This document shows positions 32,614 through 41,454 of a stretch of 64,000 bases of DNA, piece after piece. Under the pieces are notes generated by a model, which did no database searches, was not told where the DNA came from, and worked only from the letters and a program-made list of their open reading frames with translations. The stretch is from Streptomyces qinglanensis (GTDB taxonomy: Bacteria > Actinomycetota > Actinomycetes > Streptomycetales > Streptomycetaceae). The stretch is from contig NZ_FOGO01000008.1 of assembly GCF_900111245.1 (NCBI RefSeq), positions 186,001 to 250,000 of the forward strand. Direction: 5' to 3'. Made by a program: the position numbers and the translations under genes. How positions within the stretch are numbered: the stretch's first letter is position 1; each line of letters starts with the position of its first letter.

Positions 32614-34440
32614 ATGTGCGGAATTGTCGGGTATATCGGTAAGCGTGACACCGCCCCGCTCCTGCTGGAGGGCCTCCAGCGACTGGAGTACCGCGGTTAC
32701 GACTCGGCGGGCATCGCCATCCAGACCGGCACGGGCGGCAAGGCGGGCGGGCTGAAGACCGCCAAGACCAAGGGCCGGGTCCGGGACCTGGAGGAGCGCG
32801 TCCCCAAGCGGTTCACCGGCAGCGCCGGGATCGCCCACACCCGCTGGGCCACCCACGGCGTGCCCAACGACGTCAACGCCCACCCGCATCTGGACCCGGC
32901 CGAGAAGGTCGCCGTCGTCCACAACGGCATCATCGACAACGCCGCCGAACTGCGCGCCAAGCTGACGGCGGAGGGCGTCACCTTCGTCTCCGACACCGAC
33001 ACCGAGGTGCTGGCCCACCTCATCGCCGCGGCGCAGGCCGAGCGGCTGGAGGCGCGCGTCCAGGAGGCGCTGCGCCACGTCGAGGGCACCTACGGCATCG
33101 CCGTGCTGCACGCCGACTTCCCGGACCGCATCGTGGTGGCGCGCAACGGCTCGCCCGTGGTGCTGGGCATCGGCGAGAACGAGATGTTCGTCGCCTCGGA
33201 CGTCGCCGCGCTGGTCTCCCACACCCGCCAGGTGGTCACGCTGGACGACGGCGAGATGGCCACCATCAAGGCCGGCGACTACCGCACCTACACCACCGAG
33301 GGCTCCCGCACCTCCTCCTCCCCGGAGACGGTGGAGTACGCCGCCGAGTCCTACGACCTGGGCGGCCACGACACCTACATGCACAAGGAGATCGCCGAGC
33401 AGGCGGACGCGGTGGACCGGGTGCTGGCCGGGCGCATCGACGACCGGTTCGCCACCGTGCACCTGGGCGGCCTGAACCTCGACCCGCGCGAGGCCCGTGC
33501 CGTGCGCCGGGTGAAGATCCTCGGCTGCGGCACCTCGTACCACGCCGGCCTCATCGGCGCCCAGATGATCGAGGAGCTCGCCCGCATCCCCGCCGACGCG
33601 GAGCCCGCCAGCGAGTTCCGGTACCGCAACGCGGTGGTGGACCCCGACACGCTCTACATCGCCGTCTCGCAGTCCGGGGAGACCTACGACGCGCTCGCCG
33701 CCGTCCAGGAGCTCAAGCGCAAGGGCGCCCGGGTGCTCGGGGTCATCAACGTCGTCGGCTCGGCCATCGCCCGGGAGGCCGACGGCGGGGTCTACGTGCA
33801 TGCCGGGCCCGAAGTCTGCGTCGTGTCCACCAAGTGCTTCACCAACACGGTGGTCGCCTTCGGGCTCCTCGCGCTGCACCTGGGCCGCATCCGCGACCTG
33901 TCGGTCAAGGACGGCAAGCGCATCATCGAGGGGCTGCGCCGGCTGCCGGACCAGATCGCCGAGATCCTCAAGCAGGAGCCGGAGATCGAGAAGCTGGCGA
34001 AGCTGTACGCGGACGCCCGCTCCATGCTCTTCATCGGGCGGGTGCGCGGCTACCCCGTGGCCCTGGAGGCGTCCCTCAAACTGAAGGAGGTCTCCTACAT
34101 CCACGCCGAGGCGTACCCGGCCTCCGAGCTCAAGCACGGGCCCCTGGCGCTGATCGAGCCCGCGATGCCGACGGTCGCGATCGTGCCCGAGGACGACCTG
34201 CTGGAGAAGAACCGGGCGGCGCTGGAGGAGATCAAGGCACGCAGCGGCCGCATCCTGGCCGTGGCCCACCAGGAGCAGGAGAAGGCCGACCACACCATCC
34301 TGGTGCCGAAGAACGAGGACGAGCTGGACCCGATCCTGATGGGTATTCCGCTGCAGTTGCTGGCCTACCACACGGCCCTCGCCCTGGGGCGGGACATCGA
34401 CAAGCCCCGCAACCTGGCCAAGTCGGTCACCGTGGAGTAG
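32614..34440 (+). CDS. glmS: Glutamine-fructose-6-phosphate aminotransferase
   Basis: A 608-aa enzyme that makes glucosamine 6-phosphate from fructose 6-phosphate and glutamine, the first step to UDP-GlcNAc. Mature N-terminus after Met removal is the nucleophilic Cys2 (MCGIVGYIG); 'EYRGYDSAGIA', 'THTRWATHG'-like 'AHTRWATHG' and 'NGIIDN' complete the glutaminase half. Two SIS domains follow, with LGCGTSYHAG, AVSQSGETYD, and the C-terminal DKPRNLAKSVTVE. Cysteine/Gly spacing is intact, so it should be active. Its neighbours, a hexosaminidase and small upstream gene, suggest a role in aminosugar balance during growth or sporulation. Confidence 0.96.
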   Translation: MCGIVGYIGKRDTAPLLLEGLQRLEYRGYDSAGIAIQTGTGGKAGGLKTAKTKGRVRDLEERVPKRFTGSAGIAHTRWATHGVPNDVNAHPHLDPAEKVAVVHNGIIDNAAELRAKLTAEGVTFVSDTDTEVLAHLIAAAQAERLEARVQEALRHVEGTYGIAVLHADFPDRIVVARNGSPVVLGIGENEMFVASDVAALVSHTRQVVTLDDGEMATIKAGDYRTYTTEGSRTSSSPETVEYAAESYDLGGHDTYMHKEIAEQADAVDRVLAGRIDDRFATVHLGGLNLDPREARAVRRVKILGCGTSYHAGLIGAQMIEELARIPADAEPASEFRYRNAVVDPDTLYIAVSQSGETYDALAAVQELKRKGARVLGVINVVGSAIAREADGGVYVHAGPEVCVVSTKCFTNTVVAFGLLALHLGRIRDLSVKDGKRIIEGLRRLPDQIAEILKQEPEIEKLAKLYADARSMLFIGRVRGYPVALEASLKLKEVSYIHAEAYPASELKHGPLALIEPAMPTVAIVPEDDLLEKNRAALEEIKARSGRILAVAHQEQEKADHTILVPKNEDELDPILMGIPLQLLAYHTALALGRDIDKPRNLAKSVTVE

Positions 34441-34483
34441 GAGCGGCCCACCGCCCGCGCCGCCGGGTGCGGGCGCCCGGGTG

Positions 34484-34525
34484 GGCGGGATCCCGCGCGG
34501 GCCACCATCCGCGCGGGATCCCGCC
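34484..34525. terminator. glmS terminator, 17-bp stem
   Basis: GGCGGGATCCCGCGCGG (34484-34500), loop GCCACCAT, CCGCGCGGGATCCCGCC (34509-34525): a perfect 17-base-pair stem 43 bases after the glmS stop. Confidence 0.85.
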
Positions 34526-35055
34526 TCCCCTGTGCCGGCGTCGCCCATTACGCCGGCGGGTGGGCCACCGGACGGGACCGTCACCTCCCACCCGGTGGCG
34601 CGCCCTCGGGTCTCGGCCACCCGTGTGCTGTCTGTATGCCCCTCACAAGCGCACAACCCACCTCTACGGGTGGGTAGATTTGTCGATGCCTTCTTTGCGG
34701 CACCGACCGCGCAGCTCACCGGTGGGCGCGCCGGGTGCGGGCGAATTCGGCTCCCCGGCAAGGGAATCGGCGGCCTGCGCTGCGGCGGGGGCGGCGCGCA
34801 ACGACGGGAACGCTACGGCGCACACCCCCGGCGACCGGCAACCCGCAACCCGCAACGCCAGCCGCGGGCCGCGGGATCGGCGAGGAAAGCAGCGAGCCGC
34901 GCAGGCACCGCAACGCACCGGCACCGGCACCGGCACAGCAGCATCCCCCGGCGAACCGGAATGCGCCGCACCAGCGCGGACCCGGCGGGACGAGCAGCAG
35001 CCGCGCCCCCGGGACGCGGCCCGCAGTGCCGGGGCGCACAGCGGGACGGCGGGGC
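34526..35055. other. Non-coding gap between glmS and uspA-like gene
   Basis: About 530 bases between convergent genes. Contains short simple repeats: CGCAACC units near 34848 and GGCACC units near 34917-34938. Reading frames here have no normal codon bias and no ribosome site; I call no gene. Confidence 0.5.
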
Positions 35056-35577
35056 TCAGGGGACGACGATGACCGGACGCTGGGCCCGCCGCGCGAGGCG
35101 CCCCGCCACCGAGCCGAAGATCCGTCCCACGAGTCCGTGCGTCGAGCCGACGACGATGGCGTCGGCCGCGTACTCGCTGCCGACCTCCTCCAGCTCGTGG
35201 CAGATGTCGCCACCCCGCTCCACCAGGATCCAGGGCACCTCCGCCAGATGTTCGGCGCAGGCGAGTTCCAGCCCGAGCACTTCGGTGCGGTGGTCGGGGA
35301 CGTCGACGAAGACGGGGGGTTCGCAACCCGCCCACACCGTGGTGGGCAGCCGGTTGGCGACATGGACGATGATCAGACCGGAGCCCGAGCGGTAGGCCAT
35401 GCCGATGGCGTACGCCAGCGCGCGCTCGCTGGAGACCGAGCCGTCGAAACCGACGACGACGCCGTGCTGGAACGCCGGATCGCAGGAGTGGCGCGTCTCG
35501 TCCGCCGCTTCGGGGATCGCCGTGGAGTCGGCGACCTGCCTGCGGTCTGCTGGTTCAGGGATCTCGTGTCCTGCCAT
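35056..35577 (-). CDS. Universal stress protein (UspA family)
   Basis: A 173-aa single-domain Usp protein. It opens with a 35-residue polar tail, then 'HGVVVGFDGSVSSERALAYAIGMAYRSGSGLIIVHVANRLP', and ends with the ATP-binding type signature 'IVVGSTHGLVGRIFGSVAGRLARRAQRPVIVVP' (G-x2-G-x9-G-S pattern). It therefore probably binds ATP. Role in stress survival is inferred from the family. The ATG at 35577 faces the long upstream region of adpA. Confidence 0.9.
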   Translation of the reverse strand: MAGHEIPEPADRRQVADSTAIPEAADETRHSCDPAFQHGVVVGFDGSVSSERALAYAIGMAYRSGSGLIIVHVANRLPTTVWAGCEPPVFVDVPDHRTEVLGLELACAEHLAEVPWILVERGGDICHELEEVGSEYAADAIVVGSTHGLVGRIFGSVAGRLARRAQRPVIVVP

Positions 35578-36541
35578 GAGTGTCTCGGCGAAGTGAGTCC
35601 TCTGTGCAGAGGGACGACGGACGGCTTGCGCTCTCTCGGATCTGCTCGGACGGATCTGCTGGGTGCTGCACGGCCTGCTCACGAAGACCGGGAATCGTCT
35701 TCCCAAGTCCCTTACCCAAAGGGTACGACCGCACTCCCCCCATGCCCAGGCAATGCGGAGCGGCTGCCCGGAGCAGTTGACCCCGGAGCATGCCTGAGCG
35801 CGGGCCGCAGCGCAATGCCGCGTTACGCCCCTTACGCGCCTCCTTGACCGAGGCGTAACAGGACCGCCGCCGGAAATGGCGCGGAACCGTCCGGCCCGCC
35901 ACCCCGCGCACCCCGCGTGTCGCACTGGTCACGCGCCGTGGGAGCGCCCCCGCTGCGGCACGAGCGCGGCGGACGCGGCGCCAGGTGGCACACCGGAGGC
36001 ATTCTGTCCCGATCATTGCGTTGGCGCGAGACCGTCCCTCGCGGCGCACAACGGCACACACCGGCACGCACAGAGCCACAAAAGGTCACGCACCGTCGCA
36101 TGTTGCACACGCAGAGCGCACCTCATGCGCCCCACATACCTCATACATCCCTGGAGTCACGACGGCACGCCTTGCGTGTGACCGAATCGCACGTCTGATC
36201 CCCCTCGAATTTCAGCCAACTTGGCACAGCGTCAGAACCTGTGCCGCCCTTCCCGCCCGACCCCCTGCCACCAGGGAGGAAAGGAGCGTCAGGCGGGTGT
36301 GCACCCTACGTTGATGGGGCAGAGAGGGCATGCGTACTTCCCTGCAGCGCGGTTGAGTGAAACGCTTCGTGATCGAATGCTTCACGCCAAGTTGCCTTGT
36401 CGACATAGCGCCGGATGCCGAACTTGCACCGCCCACCTCATCCGACGCAGTAGATTCGATCTTGGCTTTCACTGCGGGGGAGAGCGGGGGAGATGTGTAT
36501 GGACCGAGAGGAACACAACGATTGAGGGGGGCTTAGTTCCA
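35578..36541. promoter_or_regulatory. 964-bp divergent control region of uspA and adpA
   Basis: No gene seen. The region is less GC-rich than the rest of the window, mostly near 36060-36240 and 36350-36540. TGGCGTGAAG (minus strand, 36389-36380) matches 9 of 10 positions of the recalled AdpA consensus TGGCSNGWWY, about 150 bases before the adpA start, a possible autoregulation site. A dyad-like GTGAAACGCTTC...GAATGCTTCAC lies at about 36357-36385. GAGGGGGG precedes the adpA ATG. Upstream regions of this size and complexity are usual for adpA. Confidence 0.5.
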
Positions 36542-37957
36542 ATGAGCCAGGACTCCACGAACGGCCCAGTCGAGACCCGCAAGCTGGCCGCGCGCCGCCG
36601 GCGCGAGATCGTGGCGGTGTTGCTCTTCAGCGGTGGTCCCATCTTCGAGAGTTCCATCCCGCTCTCCGTCTTCGGAATCGACCGCCAAGACGCCGGAGTT
36701 CCGCGCTACAGGCTGCTTGTCTGCGCGGGTGAGGACGGACCACTGCGTACCACCGGCGGGCTCCAGTTGAGCGCGCCGTTCGGGCTGGAGGCGATCTCCC
36801 GTGCGGGCACCGTGGTCGTGCCCGCCTGGCGCTCCATCACCCAGCCGCCACCACCGGGGGCGCTGGAGGCACTGCGCAGGGCGCACGAGGAGGGGGCCCG
36901 CGTCATAGGTCTGTGCACCGGCGCCTTCGTCCTCGCCGCCGCCGGACTGCTGGACGGGCGGCCGGCCACCACCCACTGGATGTACGCACCCACACTGGCC
37001 AAGCGCTATCCGGCCGTCCACGTCGATCCGCGCGAACTGTTCGTGGACGACGGGGACATCCTCACCTCCGCCGGTACGGCCGCGGGCATAGACCTGTGCC
37101 TGCACGTCGTACGGAGCGACCACGGGGCCGAGGCGGCCGGGGCACTGGCCCGCCGGCTGGTCGTCCCGCCGCGCCGCGGCAACGGCCAGGAGACCGGCGG
37201 CCACCCCCGCCACCTGGACCGCTCCTTACCAGAGGAGATCGGCGCCGACCCGCTCGCCGAGGTCGTCGCCTGGGCGCTGGAGCACCTCCACGAGCAGTTC
37301 GACGTGGAGACGCTCGCCGCGCGCGCGTACATGAGCCGCCGCACGTTCGACCGGCGCTTCCGGTCACTCACTGGGAGCGCTCCACTGCAGTGGCTGATCA
37401 CCCAGCGCGTGCTCCAGGCGCAGCGTCTGCTGGAGACGTCGGACTACTCCGTGGACGAGGTGGCGGGCCGCTGCGGCTTCCGCTCGCCCGTCGCGCTGCG
37501 CGGCCACTTCCGCCGCCAGCTCGGTGCCTCCCCCGCCGCCTACCGGGCCGCGTACCGCGCGCGCCGGCCGGACGGGGAGCAGGCGCACGAGGGTGCGGGG
37601 GCGCCGCCGGGCGCAGCGGGGAGCGCCGGGAACGGCGTTCCGGGCCCGGGGGGCCAGGGCGGCGAGAGCCCGCTGCGGCTGCCCCACCAGTCCCCGCCGG
37701 GGCAGGGGTACGGCCAGCCCGGCCATGCCGGACCGCACGGGCACCCGGGGTATCCGGGGTATCCGGGCGGCCACGAGCCGGGAGCTGCGGGGGGACCGCC
37801 GGGAGGCGGACCGTCGGCGTACGGCATCAGGCAGGAGACCCGACAGGAAGCGAGGGAGCACCGAAGCACTCCGCACAGCCGCCCGGAACAGGGCAAACCG
37901 GAATCGGACGCGTTCGCCCCGCGAGTTCCCGGCCAGCGCGGCCGGGGGACGAGCTGA
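36542..37957 (+). CDS. adpA: AdpA, global developmental/secondary-metabolism regulator (AraC/XylS)
   Basis: A 471-aa AdpA orthologue. The N-terminal DJ-1/PfpI-like domain covers about residues 21-195 (IVAVLLFSGGPIFESSIPL; VIGLCTGAFVLAAAGLL). The C-terminal AraC double HTH covers about 242-345 (LAARAYMSRRTFDRRFRSLTG; SVDEVAGRCGFRSPVALRGHF). The linker ahead of the DNA-binding domain carries Leu229 encoded by TTA, the hallmark bldA-dependent codon of adpA. The order with ornA immediately downstream is also diagnostic. A Gly/Pro/His-rich tail of about 120 residues makes it longer than the roughly 400 aa I recall for S. coelicolor and S. griseus AdpA. Confidence 0.96.
   Translation: MSQDSTNGPVETRKLAARRRREIVAVLLFSGGPIFESSIPLSVFGIDRQDAGVPRYRLLVCAGEDGPLRTTGGLQLSAPFGLEAISRAGTVVVPAWRSITQPPPPGALEALRRAHEEGARVIGLCTGAFVLAAAGLLDGRPATTHWMYAPTLAKRYPAVHVDPRELFVDDGDILTSAGTAAGIDLCLHVVRSDHGAEAAGALARRLVVPPRRGNGQETGGHPRHLDRSLPEEIGADPLAEVVAWALEHLHEQFDVETLAARAYMSRRTFDRRFRSLTGSAPLQWLITQRVLQAQRLLETSDYSVDEVAGRCGFRSPVALRGHFRRQLGASPAAYRAAYRARRPDGEQAHEGAGAPPGAAGSAGNGVPGPGGQGGESPLRLPHQSPPGQGYGQPGHAGPHGHPGYPGYPGGHEPGAAGGPPGGGPSAYGIRQETRQEAREHRSTPHSRPEQGKPESDAFAPRVPGQRGRGTS
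37226..37228 (+). promoter_or_regulatory. In-frame TTA codon in adpA
   Basis: Codon 229 of adpA reads TTA, in frame with the start at 36542 (228 codons upstream). In Streptomyces TTA is decoded only by the bldA leucyl-tRNA, so AdpA translation is expected to depend on bldA. It lies between the two domains, as in known adpA genes. Confidence 0.93.
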
Positions 37958-37985
37958 GCGGGCCGGGTCACGTACTGTGAAGAGC

Positions 37986-38591
37986 ATGAACGATCGCATG
38001 GTGTGGATCGACTGCGAGATGACCGGCCTCTCGCTGTCCGATGACGCGCTCATCGAGGTGGCCGCGCTGGTGACCGACTCGGAGCTGAACGTACTCGGCG
38101 ACGGCGTGGACATCGTGATCCGCCCGCCCGCGCACGCCGTGGAGGCGATGCCGGAGGTGGTGCGCGAGATGCACACCGCCTCCGGCCTGCTGGAGGAGCT
38201 GGACGGCGGCACGACGCTGGCCGACGCCGAGGCCCGGGTCCTGGCCTATGTACGCGAGTGGGTGCCCGACGCCCGCCGGGCGCCGCTGTGCGGCAACTCC
38301 GTCAGCACCGACCGCGGCTTCCTCGCCCGCGACATGGCCGCGCTCGACAGCCACCTGCACTACCGCATCGTGGATGTCTCCTCGGTCAAGGAGCTGGCCC
38401 GCCGCTGGTACCCGCGCGCCTACTACAACAGCCCGGAGAAGAACGGCAACCACCGGGCACTGGCCGACATCCGCGAATCCATCGCGGAACTGCGGTACTA
38501 CCGGGAGGCCGTCTTCGTGCCCCAGCCGGGACCCGACTCGGAGACGGCGAAGAAGATCGCGGCCCGGCACGTGCTGCCTCCGGCGGACTGA
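37986..38591 (+). CDS. orn: Oligoribonuclease
   Basis: A 201-aa 3'-5' exonuclease of the DEDDh family that degrades 2-5 nt RNAs and pGpG. 'WIDCEMTGLSLSDDALIEVA' (Asp-Glu), 'APLCGNSVSTDRGFLARDM' (Asp), and 'NGNHRALADIRESIAELRYYREAVF' (His, Asp) give the full DEDDh set. TACTGT (37973-37978) ends 7 bases before the ATG, indicating its own leaderless promoter inside the 28-base adpA-orn gap. Removing pGpG links it to cyclic-di-GMP turnover, in which the GGDEF-EAL protein near 61.6 kb could take part (inference). Confidence 0.95.
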   Translation: MNDRMVWIDCEMTGLSLSDDALIEVAALVTDSELNVLGDGVDIVIRPPAHAVEAMPEVVREMHTASGLLEELDGGTTLADAEARVLAYVREWVPDARRAPLCGNSVSTDRGFLARDMAALDSHLHYRIVDVSSVKELARRWYPRAYYNSPEKNGNHRALADIRESIAELRYYREAVFVPQPGPDSETAKKIAARHVLPPAD

Positions 38592-38720
38592 CCGGAGGGC
38601 TTCCGGGCCCGGCAGCACCCCTGCCGGGCCCGGACCGGAAACCTGTGCGCGAGCACGGCGCCGGACCCTGTACACTCGTAGCGGCCGGTCAGGGAAGATC
38701 TTCTCTTCCGCACCGGACAT

Positions 38721-38794
38721 GGTGGTCGTAGCTCAGTTGGTAGAGCACCTGGTTGTGGTCCAGGATGTCGCGGGTTCAAGTCCCGTCGATCACC
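38721..38794 (+). tRNA. tRNA-His (GTG anticodon)
   Basis: Full cloverleaf: encoded G-1 at 38721 pairing with C73 (38794), acceptor GTGGTCG/CGATCAC with one G-T pair, D-stem GCTC/GAGC, anticodon stem CCTGG/CCAGG with GTG at 38755-38757, T-stem GCGGG/CCCGT around TTCAAGT. The extra 5' G identifies histidine tRNA. CCA is not encoded. TACACT at 38671-38676 may be its -10. Confidence 0.97.
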
Positions 38795-38896
38795 CTTCTC
38801 TCGGAGGCCCTGTGGCCGGCGGAAACGCGGGCCACAGGGCCTCTTGTTTGTGTGCACGAGTCGGCGCGGCGGGGGTTGCTTCTCTTGGTCTTGGTC

Positions 38897-40282
38897 ATGG
38901 TCTTCGGCATCGCACTGCTGGTCGCCGTACTGCTGTCCGGACTGGCCGCACGCTCGGTGCTCTCCACCTCGCTGCTGTTCCTGGCGGGCGGCGCGCTGGT
39001 CGGGGACGGAGCGCTCGGGCTCATCCACGTGGCGCCGGAGAGCGACATCGTCCGCGTCACGGCCGATCTGGCGCTCTTCGCCGTGCTGTTCACCGACGGG
39101 ATGCACGTCCACTTCGCCGACCTGCGCGAGCGCTGGAAGAGCCCGGCCCGGGCGCTGGGCCTGGGCATGCCGCTGGCCTTCCTCGGTATCGCGCTGCTCA
39201 CCCACTGGCTGGTCGGCTTCGACTGGACCACCTCCTTCCTCGTCGGCGCGGTGCTCTCCCCCACCGACCCGGTCTTCGCCTCCGCCATCGTCGGGCACCG
39301 CCGGGTGCCGTCCCGGCTCCGGCAGCTCCTCAACGTGGAAAGCGGCATCAACGACGGGCTGGCGCTGCCGTTCGTGCTGATCTTCCTGGCCGCCGCGGCA
39401 CCCAGCGGGCACAGCGAGCACGCCTCGGCCGGCAGCATCGCCCTGGAGCTGGTGCTCGGACTGGCCTTCGGCATCGCGGCCCCGCTGCTCGTCAACGGCC
39501 TGCTGCGGTTCCGGCTGCTGGGTGCCGAGCCGAAGCTGCAGCCGCTGGGGCCGCTGGCCATCGGCGTGATCCTGTACGCCGTGTGCGCGCTGACCCACGC
39601 CAACTCCTACCTGGCCGCCTTCAGCGCGGGCTCGGTGCTCGCGGCGGTCTCCCCCGAGGCCAAGCGGGCGTTCGAACCGCTGGGGGACTCGCTGGCCGAA
39701 CTGGCCAAGTTCGCCGCGCTGCTGATCTTCGGAGCGCTGCTGACCGGGGAGCTGTTCGGGGACCTGTCCTTCGGCGGGTACGTGGTCGCCGTGCTGGCGA
39801 TCGTCCTGATCCGGCCGGCCTCGCTGCTGCTGTCGCTGCTCGGTACGTCCTTCGACCGGCGGGAGAAGCTGACCGCGGCCTGGTTCGGCCCCAAGGGCTT
39901 CGCCTCGGTGGTCTACGGACTGCTGGTGCTCCAGGCCGGTATCCCGCACGGCGAGGAGGCGTTCACCCTCATCGCGGTCACCATCGCCTTCTCGATCATC
40001 GCCCACAGCAGCTCGGACGTGCCCATCGCCCGGCTGTTCGACGTCGAGGAACTCGTGGGCATCCCGGACGACAACCGCGGCCCCCGGTGGCCCTTCGGCA
40101 CCGGGGCGTGGAAGACCGGGAGGACGACAGGCGCCACTCGTGGGCCGGGCGGGGAGCAGGACCGCCCGGAGCCCGCACAGCCGGGCGCGGAGCCCGGCCG
40201 GGACGGCGCGGGATCCCCGCGGGACGGCGCGGGGTCCGGGCAGGACGGCGACCACGCGGAGCGGACCGGCACGCAGCAGTAG
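38897..40282 (+). CDS. CPA1-type cation:proton antiporter
   Basis: A 461-aa Na+/H+-exchanger-domain protein (PF00999 type) with about 12 hydrophobic segments. Landmarks: 'VTADLALFAVLFTDGMHVHFADL', the ion-site region 'LVGAVLSPTDPVFASAIV' (Thr-Asp-Pro, conserved in CPA1) followed by 'LNVESGINDGLALPFVLIFLA' (Glu-Ser-Gly...Asp-Gly), and 'WFGPKGFASVVYGLLVL'. The last 60 residues are hydrophilic and rich in Gly/Asp/Glu/Arg and probably cytoplasmic. The start is uncertain: ATG 38897 lacks a good ribosome site, and a few in-frame TTG/GTG codons lie just upstream (to 38847). It would export Na+ or K+ in exchange for protons. Confidence 0.88.
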   Translation: MVFGIALLVAVLLSGLAARSVLSTSLLFLAGGALVGDGALGLIHVAPESDIVRVTADLALFAVLFTDGMHVHFADLRERWKSPARALGLGMPLAFLGIALLTHWLVGFDWTTSFLVGAVLSPTDPVFASAIVGHRRVPSRLRQLLNVESGINDGLALPFVLIFLAAAAPSGHSEHASAGSIALELVLGLAFGIAAPLLVNGLLRFRLLGAEPKLQPLGPLAIGVILYAVCALTHANSYLAAFSAGSVLAAVSPEAKRAFEPLGDSLAELAKFAALLIFGALLTGELFGDLSFGGYVVAVLAIVLIRPASLLLSLLGTSFDRREKLTAAWFGPKGFASVVYGLLVLQAGIPHGEEAFTLIAVTIAFSIIAHSSSDVPIARLFDVEELVGIPDDNRGPRWPFGTGAWKTGRTTGATRGPGGEQDRPEPAQPGAEPGRDGAGSPRDGAGSGQDGDHAERTGTQQ

Positions 40283-40426
40283 CAGGCGGACGGCACCCGG
40301 CGGCACGCACCGGACGCCGGGGCGCGGCCTCCGGCCCGTACCAGGGCCCGGGACGGGCGGGAGCCGCCCGGCAGGCGGGGGGGGCGGGGCACGGGAGCCC
40401 CGGGAGCCGTCGGAGGCCGCGAAAAA

Positions 40427-40467
40427 CACTGCGTTCCCGGCCTCCTTGGGGAGACGGGAACGCAGTG
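40427..40467 (-). terminator. Intrinsic terminator of the small secreted-protein gene
   Basis: CACTGCGTTCCCG (40427-40439) and CGGGAACGCAGTG (40455-40467) pair over 13 bases. On the minus strand the stem is followed directly by GTTTTTC, a rare T-run for this genome, so this is a convincing factor-independent terminator downstream of 40514-40735. Confidence 0.88.
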
Positions 40468-40513
40468 CTGACGGGCAGGCAGAGCTGGTCTCTGCCAGGG
40501 GAAGGTACTCGGG

Positions 40514-40735
40514 TCAGTCGTTCTGCATCGGGCCGAAGACGAAGATGACCGAGTCGCTGATGATCTTGTCGTCGTCGGAGATGGAGATCTTCTTGATCTC
40601 CTTGCTGACCGACTCGTGCACCCAGTTGTACTGGTGCCCCTTCGGCCAGGCGGCGGCCGAACCGGCACCGGCACCGGCCAGGCCCAGGACGGCGAAGCCG
40701 ACGGCGACGGAACGCGCGAGCGTGCGCATACGCAT
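40514..40735 (-). CDS. Small secreted protein, 73 aa, unknown function
   Basis: A Sec signal peptide (MRMRTLARSVAVGFAVLGLAGAGAGSAAA) is followed by only about 44 mature residues: WPKGHQYNWVHESVSKEIKK, then ISISDDDKIISDSVIFVFGPMQND. No Cys, no membrane anchor; the mature part mixes Lys and Asp and is probably beta-rich. A GGAGGT ribosome site before the ATG and a T-run terminator after the stop argue for strong expression. Similar tiny secreted proteins occur in Streptomyces but I can assign no role. Confidence 0.8.
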   Translation of the reverse strand: MRMRTLARSVAVGFAVLGLAGAGAGSAAAWPKGHQYNWVHESVSKEIKKISISDDDKIISDSVIFVFGPMQND

Positions 40736-40870
40736 GTGAACCTCCGAGGGTTGGTTGGACGAGGCACCACAATGGCGGCCGAAGTGTCACTTTTTGGTAC
40801 AACACGACAACGCGGGACGGAATGAACCCGGACGGCGCACTCCCGCTTCATTCGAACTAATATTCGGGGC

Positions 40871-41353
40871 GTGAGTGAGTGGCGTGCCCGAGCGGGCCCG
40901 TGGGCGCGGGCCCGGATGCCGGACGGACAGGAGCTGGACGTGATCGTCACCGGCCGCTCCCGCACGCCCGACGGCCACTGGTGGTACGAGTGCGAGGCGA
41001 TTCTGCCGAGCCGCCACCAGCACCCCGACGGGCACGCCGAGCCCAAGAGCGCACCGACCGCGATCAGCGTCGCGGCCGAGGACATCACCCCGATCCCCGG
41101 CGAGAGCTACACCGCGGTGCCGACGGCCGGTGCCGTCGCGGGCCGCCAGTGGCTGGCCGTCCGGATGCGCGGTACCGGCGACGCGGAACCCTGGTGGTGC
41201 GTACACCGCCGGGACTGCTGGCAGGCCCGCGACGGCTGGCTCACCCGGCGCGTCACCGCTCAGGAGGCGGTGGAGCTGCTGGCCCGCACCGCGGAGGCGC
41301 GGGTCTGCGACATCTGCCGCCCGGACCGCGTGCTGGACCGGCCCGGCCGCTGA
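40871..41353 (+). CDS. DUF6233-like protein
   Basis: A 160-aa soluble protein, likely of the Streptomyces DUF6233 family (recalled). Core: 'MPDGQELDVIVTGRSRTPDGHWWYECEAILPSR', 'ISVAAEDITPIPGESYTAVPT', 'WWCVHRRDCWQARDGWLTRRVTAQEAVELL' and a C-terminal CDICRPDRVL with a Cys pair. Four Cys and several Trp/His suggest metal or structural roles, unproven. The GTG lies 7 bases after TAATAT (40858-40863), a good leaderless -10. In other genomes such genes often pair with HTH regulators, but no partner is visible here. Confidence 0.75.
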   Translation: MSEWRARAGPWARARMPDGQELDVIVTGRSRTPDGHWWYECEAILPSRHQHPDGHAEPKSAPTAISVAAEDITPIPGESYTAVPTAGAVAGRQWLAVRMRGTGDAEPWWCVHRRDCWQARDGWLTRRVTAQEAVELLARTAEARVCDICRPDRVLDRPGR

Positions 41354-41454
41354 CCGGCACCGGGCCGGGCGCCCGGAGCGGACCCGCGGGCGCGCCCCGC
41401 GCGCCCGGCCGCTCCCGGCCGCTCCCGTCCGGGGCTCCGGCCCGCCGACCGCCC

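Noticed and set aside
34735..35072. Frames between glmS and uspA-like gene
   Set aside because: Arg/Ala/Pro/Gly-rich translation with simple repeats, no start site and no codon bias; treated as non-coding.
35876..36198. Small frames upstream of adpA
   Set aside because: Arg/His/Pro-rich, overlapping in all frames, no ribosome sites; typical of a promoter region.
38721..38896. Integrated element at tRNA-His
   Set aside because: No integrase, attachment-site duplication or phage genes follow; next gene is an ordinary antiporter.
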